From: Clostridia bacterium
Lineage (GTDB): Bacteria > Bacillota > Clostridia > Oscillospirales > CAG-272
DNA length: 11,597 nucleotides
Direction of reading: 5' to 3'
Assembly: GCA_017455945.1 (NCBI GenBank)
Contig: JAFTLM010000254.1
Span: forward strand, 1-11,597
Each line of letters starts with the position of its first letter. The first letter of the stretch is position 1. The notes under the pieces are model-generated. The model had not been told where the DNA came from. It made no database searches and was given only the letters and a program-made list of their open reading frames with translations. A program made the position numbers and the translations under genes. Positions 1-6,103 of this stretch are shown piece by piece.

Positions 1-859
1 CCGTATGGTAGTCCTTCGAGGAAAGAGTGGAAAGAAATCTGATGTCAAATTTTCCGTTTTCGATTTTGCTTGTCTGGTAACCGAGATAGTCGGAACTCGT
101 CTCTTTTGTAAGACCGATACGGTAATCGGAATCATTGGTTACCGAAATATTCTTGAAATATACCGAATACTGATAACGGGTATCAAAGAAACGCACTTGG
201 GATCTTGAGATAGAGTTGCGCTGTGACATTTCCAACGCATAACTGCCAACCGATTCGTGATTAACGAAAATCTCACAGCGTCTGTTTGCGGGGCTTACCA
301 CAAAACGAATGTTGAACCATTCATTCAAAGGGAGCTTTGCGGAATCGCTGAGACGCGAGCCCTCTAACGGCTTTGTGCAAAGATATCCTTCATCATCAAT
401 GCGGATAGAGCCATAGGTGGGGTTTTGCGCTTCGTTGAAGGTTATCCATGTCATAAATGACATCGGGTAGGTACGGGGAGTTTTGCCGCTCGTTTCACCC
501 GACGGATAGCTTTCAAAAAACATATCAGCCTCAATATAGTAGGCTTCGTAATCCTTCAGCACGTTGTTTGTATCGTCTATAAAGTAAGTGCTGTTGGACT
601 CCTTGATACCCAGACATTTCTGTCCGTCTATTTCGTAAAGCGTTGTGTCGTTTCCTTTACTTAACGTGTATTCCGTACTGCCGAGATTATCCAAGGCGTG
701 AGCCATTTTGTCAAACTCAAGCTCCCATAGAATATCGTCCACCGTCTCAACCTCCTCATTAAGAGAGACAGCCGTGGCTGGGATAGCCGCAAAGCTTCCG
801 CCAAGTATCAGCAATGCCAATAGTAACGATAACAAAGAAATCTTACGTTTTGTCTTCAT
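1..859 (-). CDS. Secreted LamG-like (concanavalin A-type) protein, C-terminus outside window
   Basis: The reading frame is open from an ATG at 859-857 to the window edge (286 codons, no stop), so the protein is partial. An AAGGAG ribosome binding site lies 6-7 nt upstream. Residues 1-30 form a signal peptide: positive n-region (KTKRK), a leucine-rich core and a likely ATA|VS cleavage site, so the protein is exported. Residues about 40-225 read as a beta-rich jelly-roll of the kind that binds or surrounds glycans (for example YYIEADMFFES, then EWFNIRFVVSP and CEIFVNHESVGSY), typical of LamG/3-keto-disaccharide-hydrolase-like folds. After about residue 245 a second module begins (YLGYQTSK...FDIRFLSTL), a pattern I associate with repeated extracellular modules in Clostridia. 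It has its own promoter and follows a terminator, so it is probably monocistronic. No catalytic residues can be assigned; a glycan-binding or surface adhesion role is inference. Confidence 0.8.
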   Translation of the reverse strand, partial: MKTKRKISLLSLLLALLILGGSFAAIPATAVSLNEEVETVDDILWELEFDKMAHALDNLGSTEYTLSKGNDTTLYEIDGQKCLGIKESNSTYFIDDTNNVLKDYEAYYIEADMFFESYPSGETSGKTPRTYPMSFMTWITFNEAQNPTYGSIRIDDEGYLCTKPLEGSRLSDSAKLPLNEWFNIRFVVSPANRRCEIFVNHESVGSYALEMSQRNSISRSQVRFFDTRYQYSVYFKNISVTNDSDYRIGLTKETSSDYLGYQTSKIENGKFDIRFLSTLSSKDYHT

Positions 860-898
860 AATCTGCTCCTTCTCGGTGAAATTAATATTATTTTCTAA

Positions 899-927
899 AT
901 TATAACATACAGTGGAGCCAAAATCAA
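899..927 (-). promoter_or_regulatory. Promoter of the secreted LamG-like gene
   Basis: Reading the minus strand, TTGATT (927-922) is followed by a 17-nt spacer and a perfect TATAAT (904-899). Transcription would start near 892, leaving a leader of about 30 nt before the ATG at 859. This is a housekeeping sigma-A type promoter. Confidence 0.75.
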
Positions 928-956
928 GACTTTTATACTAATTTATCCAAAACATA

Positions 957-982
957 AAGCGGTGAGACAAAGCTCACCGCTT
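957..982 (-). terminator. Hairpin downstream of the gene-tail remnant
   Basis: A perfect 10-bp stem (AAGCGGTGAG / CTCACCGCTT) closes a 6-nt loop. On the minus strand it is followed by TATGTTTTGG, a mediocre U-tract. It sits between the stop codon of the remnant (1027-1025) and the promoter of the LamG-like gene, so it is most simply the old terminator of the lost gene and still insulates the gene downstream. Confidence 0.55.
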
Positions 983-1024
983 ATAATTTCTTGAATTTTG
1001 TTATGAATTTATTCTTTGTGGGGG

Positions 1025-1078
1025 TTATTTGGTGTCGAAGTAATCAATAAGGAGATACGAGTTTTTGTTTATTCTCTT
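1025..1078 (-). pseudogene. Remnant: last 17 codons of a lost glycosidase-like gene
   Basis: The minus strand reads KRINKNSYLLIDYFDTK followed by TAA at 1027-1025. The last residues match the C-terminus of the partial gene at the right window edge (EINKNVYSLIDYFDAE): from the INKN onward, 11 of 15 residues are identical, and about 35 of 48 bases agree. An in-frame TGA at 1081-1079 and the absence of any start codon or ribosome binding site show that no complete protein is encoded. This is a tail left after deletion or rearrangement of a paralogous gene, with its terminator still in place. Confidence 0.65.
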
Positions 1079-1108
1079 TCAAATTTGCTTTAATTTACAT
1101 TATAATGT

Positions 1109-1137
1109 GTTATAACAGAATTTTTTGTGCTTGTCAA
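1109..1137 (-). promoter_or_regulatory. Orphan promoter pointing into the gene remnant
   Basis: On the minus strand a perfect TTGACA (1137-1132), a 17-nt spacer and TATAAC (1114-1109) form a strong predicted promoter; a second TATAAT-like box lies slightly downstream around 1100-1105. The transcript would cover only the decayed tail at 1078-1025 and end at the hairpin 982-957, so it has no evident coding product. It may be the surviving promoter of the lost gene or the source of a short RNA. Confidence 0.5.
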
Positions 1138-1197
1138 TATTAGGGTGCCTCTGAAAACTCAACGGCGGACGAATCTGAGGTGCTTTTGGCTGAAAAG

Positions 1198-1224
1198 AAA
1201 CCCACCGGCTCTGCCGGTGGGTTT
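1198..1224 (-). terminator. Terminator of the SGNH lipoprotein gene
   Basis: A perfect 12-bp stem (AAACCCACCGGC / GCCGGTGGGTTT) with a 3-nt loop begins 3 nt after the TAA of the lipoprotein gene. On the minus strand the stem runs into TTTCTTTTC, giving a standard intrinsic terminator. Confidence 0.88.
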
Positions 1225-1227
1225 GAC

Positions 1228-3105
1228 TTATTTATTTCCCATAATTTCGGGGAAGTCCTTGATGACTTGCTCATAGAGCGCTTTTGCGCCCGAGGGAGAC
1301 GGATGAACGTTATCGCCCGATATCATTCCCCGTGTCCAGGAGCTTCCAAGCTCTTCGCCGTTAACTGCCGCGGCAAAGTCTATGTATCTGTAGCCAAGCG
1401 ACTTGACATAGTCGTTCTTAAGACTGTTCTTGACCTTGGGAGTGTTGGGAGTCGTTGTGAGAATGGGGATAATTCCATATTCTTCACAAATAGCAATAAA
1501 CTCGTCGGTGGCAGGCTTCCAGGTAGCACTGATAGCCGTATCGCTGTCGTTGTTGTTCATTCCGAGACACCAAACTGCGTACTTGGGAGTGCCGTAGTTA
1601 AGCGCGTCCTTGAAGTCGATGATACCGCTCTGTGCGTTACGACCGGGGAATCCGCTCATAAAGTAGTCGGTGTATCCCGCACCGTAGAGGTAATAGGGCC
1701 ATCTGTCGTTTGCGGCGGTGTTGAAATAGGAGTCACCGAGAAGCCAGATATCCTTATCGTAATCCGAGCAGCTCCATTCGGCGTCTACCTTGGTAAGCTC
1801 AACGCCCTCACTTCTTACAAATATCTTGCCGTTTCTGCCGCCCCACATAAATTCGCCCGAAACGTATTTATCGTCGGCGTTTTCAATGCTTACCGTAGCC
1901 ATACCGAAGCCTACTTTGACGGTTACCTCAATATCACCCGAGATATCAAGTCCGTGCGTAGCGCTAAGTCTATCGGTACGTTCGTTGGTATAATAATATG
2001 CAACAACGTTGTTTTTTGTAATTTCTACCGCGGAGCCGCCGTAGTCCTTTTCACCGTGACCGAGTCTTATTATCTGACCGTCCTCAAGCTTGCTTACGTT
2101 AAATGTAACTTTAAAGAGCTTATTGTGCATAACGTGGTTGTTACCAAGCGTGATTACATTGTCCTTAAGCGAATCTGTCGACGCTACAAGGTCGGGAATG
2201 ATGATTTCCGGAGTGCCGCCCATAAGCTCGGTAAGCGTGTCGGAATCCACCTTGTTGCGGAGTGCGGGCTTTATTTCGCCCATTCCGCTCACCTTGGCAA
2301 TCGCTGTGCCCTCAACAGCACGGAAGGTAGCAACCACCTCGGTAACTCCCGAGGGAATTACAAACTTTGTGGTGGTGCAGGAGGGGTCTATCATAGAAAG
2401 AGAGGAAACGGCAACGCCGTCCTTGTACGCGGTGACAAATCTCATAGGCAGATTTTTAGTACCTTCGAAAAGCTCGAAGGTTTGTCCGCTTGACACCTTT
2501 ATTCTCTGTGTATATCTGTAGGTTTGCGTTTCCGAGTTGGGATGAGGATTTCCGTTTGTATCAAAGTATCCCACGCTTGGAGTAATCTCTGTTTCGTAAG
2601 CCTTCATAGCTCCTCCGGCTGAAAAGTAAGAATTGTAATTTTCAAGCATTGTAGCAAGTGCGCCGCCAAACGCGTTTGCGCCTATATCGGTGTCCTTGTA
2701 AAGTTTGTTTGCTGCATCAATCACCGAAAGCGAGAGCCAAGCCGTAAGGTCGCCCTCAAATCCGTCAGCCGCCGCCTTTTCAAATGCAGCGTTTGCGGCA
2801 GTGGCGTCAAAGGAAAGGCTTCTGCCATCGGCAAATTTTATAATGCCGCTTCCGTCCCACATGGACGCAACACCTGCAAGCTCCGAGTGTTCGTCAACCA
2901 CTACGGGAGCATCTGTCTCGGGAGTATCGGTCTCCGGCTCATCGGTCTCGGGAGCATTTGTCTCGGGAGCGTCTGTTTCGGGAGCGTCTGTTTCGGGAGC
3001 GTCTGTGATTTCAGGCGACTTAGTGGTGTCGGATGTTTCGCCGTCGCAGGACAAAAGCATTGATGCAATAAGCAAAACAATAATTGCCAAAGTAAGCTTT
3101 CTCAT
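1228..3105 (-). CDS. Surface lipoprotein with C-terminal SGNH/GDSL hydrolase domain
   Basis: The protein has 625 residues. The start at 3105 is chosen because GAGGAG lies 7 nt upstream; an in-frame ATG 11 codons earlier (3138) has no ribosome binding site and lies only about 8 nt from the predicted transcription start. A lipobox (SMLLSC) places the lipidated cysteine at residue 20. Residues about 31-67 are a PETDA-type repeat linker. A helical then beta-rich region (about 75-280) and a beta-sandwich-like region (about 325-445) follow. The SGNH domain covers about 450-625: LLGDS (Ser459), FPGRN (Gly488), GMNN (Asn517) and DNVHPS (Asp598, His601) supply all four blocks of the family, so the enzyme should be active. 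SGNH proteins of this kind are usually acetyl- or acyl-esterases on glycans; deacetylation of a polysaccharide at the cell surface is inference from family and neighbours. It has its own promoter and terminator. Confidence 0.9.
   Translation of the reverse strand: MRKLTLAIIVLLIASMLLSCDGETSDTTKSPEITDAPETDAPETDAPETNAPETDEPETDTPETDAPVVVDEHSELAGVASMWDGSGIIKFADGRSLSFDATAANAAFEKAAADGFEGDLTAWLSLSVIDAANKLYKDTDIGANAFGGALATMLENYNSYFSAGGAMKAYETEITPSVGYFDTNGNPHPNSETQTYRYTQRIKVSSGQTFELFEGTKNLPMRFVTAYKDGVAVSSLSMIDPSCTTTKFVIPSGVTEVVATFRAVEGTAIAKVSGMGEIKPALRNKVDSDTLTELMGGTPEIIIPDLVASTDSLKDNVITLGNNHVMHNKLFKVTFNVSKLEDGQIIRLGHGEKDYGGSAVEITKNNVVAYYYTNERTDRLSATHGLDISGDIEVTVKVGFGMATVSIENADDKYVSGEFMWGGRNGKIFVRSEGVELTKVDAEWSCSDYDKDIWLLGDSYFNTAANDRWPYYLYGAGYTDYFMSGFPGRNAQSGIIDFKDALNYGTPKYAVWCLGMNNNDSDTAISATWKPATDEFIAICEEYGIIPILTTTPNTPKVKNSLKNDYVKSLGYRYIDFAAAVNGEELGSSWTRGMISGDNVHPSPSGAKALYEQVIKDFPEIMGNK
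2905..3015 (-). repeat. 15-bp tandem repeats coding for a PETDA linker
   Basis: About seven imperfect copies of a 15-bp unit encode the pentapeptide APETD with single substitutions (NAPETD, DEPETD, DTPETD). Adjacent copies are nearly identical in DNA (tctgtttcgggagcg on the plus strand), so copy number can change by slippage. In the protein the acidic, Pro/Thr-rich stretch directly follows the lipid anchor and probably spaces the enzyme domain from the membrane across the cell wall. Confidence 0.85.
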
Positions 3106-3112
3106 AAGTTTT

Positions 3113-3118
3113 CTCCTC
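3113..3118 (-). promoter_or_regulatory. Ribosome binding site fixing the lipoprotein start
   Basis: GAGGAG on the minus strand, 7 nt before the ATG at 3105. The upstream in-frame ATG at 3138 has nothing comparable. Confidence 0.8.
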
Positions 3119-3152
3119 GTTTCTATAAGTTTTTTCATTGAAGAACTAACCT

Positions 3153-3181
3153 ATTTTAACACGAAATAAAAAGAATGTCAA
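3153..3181 (-). promoter_or_regulatory. Promoter of the SGNH lipoprotein gene
   Basis: On the minus strand a perfect TTGACA (3181-3176), a 17-nt spacer and TAAAAT (3158-3153) lie in the 166-bp gap after the GH42-like gene. Transcription would start near 3146. The lipoprotein is therefore expressed from its own start even if the operon upstream also reads through, since I see no convincing terminator after the GH42-like gene. Confidence 0.75.
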
Positions 3182-3271
3182 TAAAATTATCGCCAAAAAT
3201 ATCAAGTCAGCGGAAGCCGTGACGGCGAAAGTTTTTTATCAAGAAAAATTTGTTGTACTGTCACGCAGTTA

Positions 3272-5395
3272 TTAAACCTTGTAAAGTGCAAATGATTCGA
3301 AGGCGGAAAGCTCAAAGCGTACAACCGTCTCTGTTTCGGTTTCGCTGACCGTAAGCTTTGTGTTTTCCTCCACCGAGCGGTATTCACCCTTGGGTAGGTG
3401 CACCGTATCGCGTATTGTGTCGTAGGTGATATTGCTTGCGGTAAACACTCCAAGCGTGCCGTCCTCTTTCATAAGTGCTGAGGTTACCAGCGCGGTGGGC
3501 TCTTTGCAGTCCTCGCTGTCAAAGCTTGCATACGGATACACACCGCTTTCGGAAAGCAACTTTGCAATTCTGTCTCTTAATGCTTTTTCGGGGTGCTTTT
3601 CATAATTTCCGAAATACTGCGTGGCAATATAATTTGCGTAGCCCTCAAAATACTTGTTTTCGGTAAGCAGGGGATAGTTTTCACCGTAGTTTTCGTCAAT
3701 GGATTTTGCGGAAATCGGTATTATTTCCTCAACAAAGTTGCCGGTGCCGATGCCGAAGCTGTTCTGACGCTCCAAATTTTTATGAGCTATAAAGAGCACG
3801 TCCTCACGCTCTATTCCGAAAATCTTGTCAAGTCCGGCACCCGGCAGGGAAGTATAGCAGAAGCCGCCCGGCTTTTTCTCGGCAAGTATGTAGTCGGCAA
3901 TTACCCTGCCGCCACGACGGACAAAATCCTCGATTTTTGCGGCACATTCTTCCGAAATAACGTATGTTGAAGGGAGAAGAAGCACTTTATAATTTGTGAG
4001 AACTCCGCCTGAAACGTCCGCGTCCGAAACGAAATCGGAATTTATATGCAGGTCGGTAAGCATTGCCGACGCGCCGCACAAGGCGTTTATGTAACATCCG
4101 TCCATTCTGTCGGCTTTGGCGATGTGATTGATTTTTTGCGAGGTGAAAATAGCCACCTTTGATTTTCGTTCTGCCGAATTATAAATGTCCGAAAGCTCAT
4201 ACATTCTTTTTGACAGCTTTCCAAGTTCAACCGTTCTTCTTAAAGGCTTTCCGTCGGGACGGCACATTCCAAAGTCGTTACCTTCCATATCGCTGAGTCT
4301 TGGTCTCCAACACCAGAACATAACGCCTTTGGTGCCGTATCCCGCACGCATAAGGACGGTTGTTTTCAGCTCCTCGGCAGAGGGAGTAAACGCCTGTGAG
4401 GCATATCCCGCGGGATTGTCAAATTTAATCGATCCGCCCCCCGCTTCGATTACAAAGCTGGCTTTGCCTTCCATTTTCGCAAGGCTTGCCGAGCGGCTCA
4501 TATACATAGCCGTTCTTCTGGTGGGCTTGCCGAAGAGACTGATTCCGACTATGTCGGAGGTTTTTGCCAGCGTTTGCGAAGCCACCGAGTTGGCTATTCC
4601 GGGCATCATTTCGGTAACGGTGGGCTGTGTCGCACCGTTTTCCTTGAAAATTTTGTTTGCGGTTATTATGTGGTCTGCAAGATTTTGCTCCATAAAGTCG
4701 CAGAAATCGTCCCAGGAGGCGTATCCGCCGCGTTGCCTTGAGTAACCCGTGGGGGGATAAACCTCGGAGAAGGAGCCGTATTCCGCAGGTCCCTCTGTTC
4801 CCCATAACTCGTTAAGATTTTCAATTTTTTTGTACTTATTTTCAAGATAGGCTCTGAATTTTGCCAGTGTATGCTTGCAGTAACAGATCATCTCTCCGCC
4901 AAAGGGACTTTTTAAGGTAGGCTCTCCCCAGATTACAAAGCCCTTTACTCTTGCGTCACCCGCAAAATGCTTTGCCACCTCGGTCAAATATCTGTCGGAA
5001 TAAAATTTGTAGTGAGGATCGTCGAGGCAGGGAACTACGTATTCGCTGTGATAGGCTTTTCTTCCTGTGGAATCAACAAAACCTTCAGCGGCTCTGAGCT
5101 CCTCCATAAGCCAGCGGGGGGAATAAAATCCCACGCTGTTTTGTGTTGCCACATTAACTATTGCCGCAAGCCCCGCTTTGTCTGCACATTCTACAAAATG
5201 ATCGATTTTTGAAAAATCAAAAACGCCTTTTTTGTATTCAATATCATGCCATTCTGCAAAACCGTGAAGACAGGTGAAGCCCAATTCAGCCATCTTGTCC
5301 ATATCTCTCTGCCACTCGTCCATTGGAGCGTGTGTTGTTCTGCAAAAGGGTGCGTACATGGCACCGCAAAGGATTTTTTCCGAAATCTTTTCCAT
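3272..5395 (-). CDS. GH42-like beta-galactosidase-type glycoside hydrolase
   Basis: The protein has 707 residues, close to the usual GH42 length, with no signal peptide, so it is cytoplasmic. Residues about 5-400 form the TIM barrel: the N-terminal APFCRTT and GFTCLHGFAEWHDIEYKKG match the start of GH42 barrels. Candidate acid/base is Glu158 (FVIWGEPT) and candidate nucleophile Glu317 (FVIEAGGG). Residues about 411-620 look like the GH42 trimerisation, glutaminase-like domain (YKVLLLPSTYVISEE, FVRRGGRVIADY), and a small C-terminal beta domain follows. The residue before the acid/base Glu is Gly, where clan GH-A enzymes normally have Asn. The gene starts 3 nt after the nanE stop, with AAGGAG overlapping that region, so the two are translationally coupled. 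It likely removes a beta-linked galactose or related sugar from an imported oligosaccharide; exact specificity is unknown. Confidence 0.87.
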   Translation of the reverse strand: MEKISEKILCGAMYAPFCRTTHAPMDEWQRDMDKMAELGFTCLHGFAEWHDIEYKKGVFDFSKIDHFVECADKAGLAAIVNVATQNSVGFYSPRWLMEELRAAEGFVDSTGRKAYHSEYVVPCLDDPHYKFYSDRYLTEVAKHFAGDARVKGFVIWGEPTLKSPFGGEMICYCKHTLAKFRAYLENKYKKIENLNELWGTEGPAEYGSFSEVYPPTGYSRQRGGYASWDDFCDFMEQNLADHIITANKIFKENGATQPTVTEMMPGIANSVASQTLAKTSDIVGISLFGKPTRRTAMYMSRSASLAKMEGKASFVIEAGGGSIKFDNPAGYASQAFTPSAEELKTTVLMRAGYGTKGVMFWCWRPRLSDMEGNDFGMCRPDGKPLRRTVELGKLSKRMYELSDIYNSAERKSKVAIFTSQKINHIAKADRMDGCYINALCGASAMLTDLHINSDFVSDADVSGGVLTNYKVLLLPSTYVISEECAAKIEDFVRRGGRVIADYILAEKKPGGFCYTSLPGAGLDKIFGIEREDVLFIAHKNLERQNSFGIGTGNFVEEIIPISAKSIDENYGENYPLLTENKYFEGYANYIATQYFGNYEKHPEKALRDRIAKLLSESGVYPYASFDSEDCKEPTALVTSALMKEDGTLGVFTASNITYDTIRDTVHLPKGEYRSVEENTKLTVSETETETVVRFELSAFESFALYKV

Positions 5396-5398
5396 GAT

Positions 5399-6100
5399 TT
5401 ACTCTCCTTGTTTTAACTCGTTCAGTCTTGCCATTTCCGAAACGAAATATTTGGTTATAGCCATTGGATTGGTTATAGCCTTGCCGATAACGACGGCGTG
5501 CGCCCCCAGCCCCATAGCCTTCACGACGGCATCGGGAGTCCAGAAACGTCCCTCGGCAACCAGAACCGCGTCAAGCTTTTTGTCGGCAATTTCTTTAATA
5601 AGACCGTAATTTGGAACGTAGAGCTCATCGCTCTTGTGAAGTGCCCCCGGAACGTAGCCCGCAAGGGTGGTGGAAACAGCATCGGCACCCAGACGGCTTG
5701 CGTTTACCGCTTCTTCTACAGTAGAAATATCAGCCATAACCAAAATTCCAAGCTCTTCGTGGATTCTCTTTATCAGCGTGGCGAGGTCGTCTTTCAGCTC
5801 GCTGGGGTAAAAGGTGGCGTCAAGAGCGATTATATCCGCACTCGCAAGAGCAAGCTCCTTTGCCATCTCAAAGCAAGGGGTGATAACGGTTCTGCCACTT
5901 TTGTCCTTGATTTTGTTTATGGCGATTATGGGCACGTCGGTTCTCTCTTTTAACTCTTTTACCATATCTGCTCCGTCAACTCTGAGGGCACACGCACCGC
6001 CCTTTGCGGCGGCTTCTGCCATAGAAGCAAGTTTTTCTGTACTTTTCATGGGATTGCCTTCAAGTGCCTGTGATGATACAATAAGTCCTTTTGGAAACAT
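5399..6100 (-). CDS. nanE: N-acetylmannosamine-6-phosphate 2-epimerase
   Basis: This cytoplasmic TIM-barrel enzyme interconverts ManNAc-6-P and GlcNAc-6-P. At 233 residues it is the usual length for the family. Recognisable motifs run in order: GLIVSSQAL (Gln11), ALRVDG (Arg40), IIAINK (Lys63, catalytic Lys position), IIALDAT (Asp95), VMADIST (Asp124), AVSTTLAGY, LVAEGRFWTP (Glu183, catalytic Glu position) and VVIGKAIT near the phosphate site. All expected catalytic residues are present. An AAAGGAG site lies inside the end of the kinase gene, and the gap to the kinase stop is 3 nt, so the two proteins are made from one transcript. No sialic acid lyase (NanA) is nearby, which suggests the ManNAc arises from another source than sialate, or that NanA lies elsewhere. 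Confidence 0.95.
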   Translation of the reverse strand: MFPKGLIVSSQALEGNPMKSTEKLASMAEAAAKGGACALRVDGADMVKELKERTDVPIIAINKIKDKSGRTVITPCFEMAKELALASADIIALDATFYPSELKDDLATLIKRIHEELGILVMADISTVEEAVNASRLGADAVSTTLAGYVPGALHKSDELYVPNYGLIKEIADKKLDAVLVAEGRFWTPDAVVKAMGLGAHAVVIGKAITNPMAITKYFVSEMARLNELKQGE

Positions 6101-6103
6101 TTT

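Noticed and set aside
1180..2493. A 437-codon open frame on the plus strand, antisense to the SGNH lipoprotein gene
   Set aside because: It lies opposite a gene with a lipobox, SGNH motifs, promoter and terminator; its own product has no recognisable domain and it has no ribosome binding site. It is a shadow of codon bias.
3106..3138. Upstream ATG (3138) as start of the SGNH lipoprotein
   Set aside because: It lies about 8 nt from the predicted transcription start without a binding site, and the ATG at 3105 has GAGGAG and leaves a normal-length lipoprotein signal peptide.
3182..3271. Small palindromes after the GH42-like gene (GCCGTGACGGC near 3216; ACTG/CAGT near 3260) as terminators
   Set aside because: Stems are only 4 bp and no T-run follows in the minus-strand direction; the T-run at 3231-3236 is on the wrong side. 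I see nothing else in this stretch.
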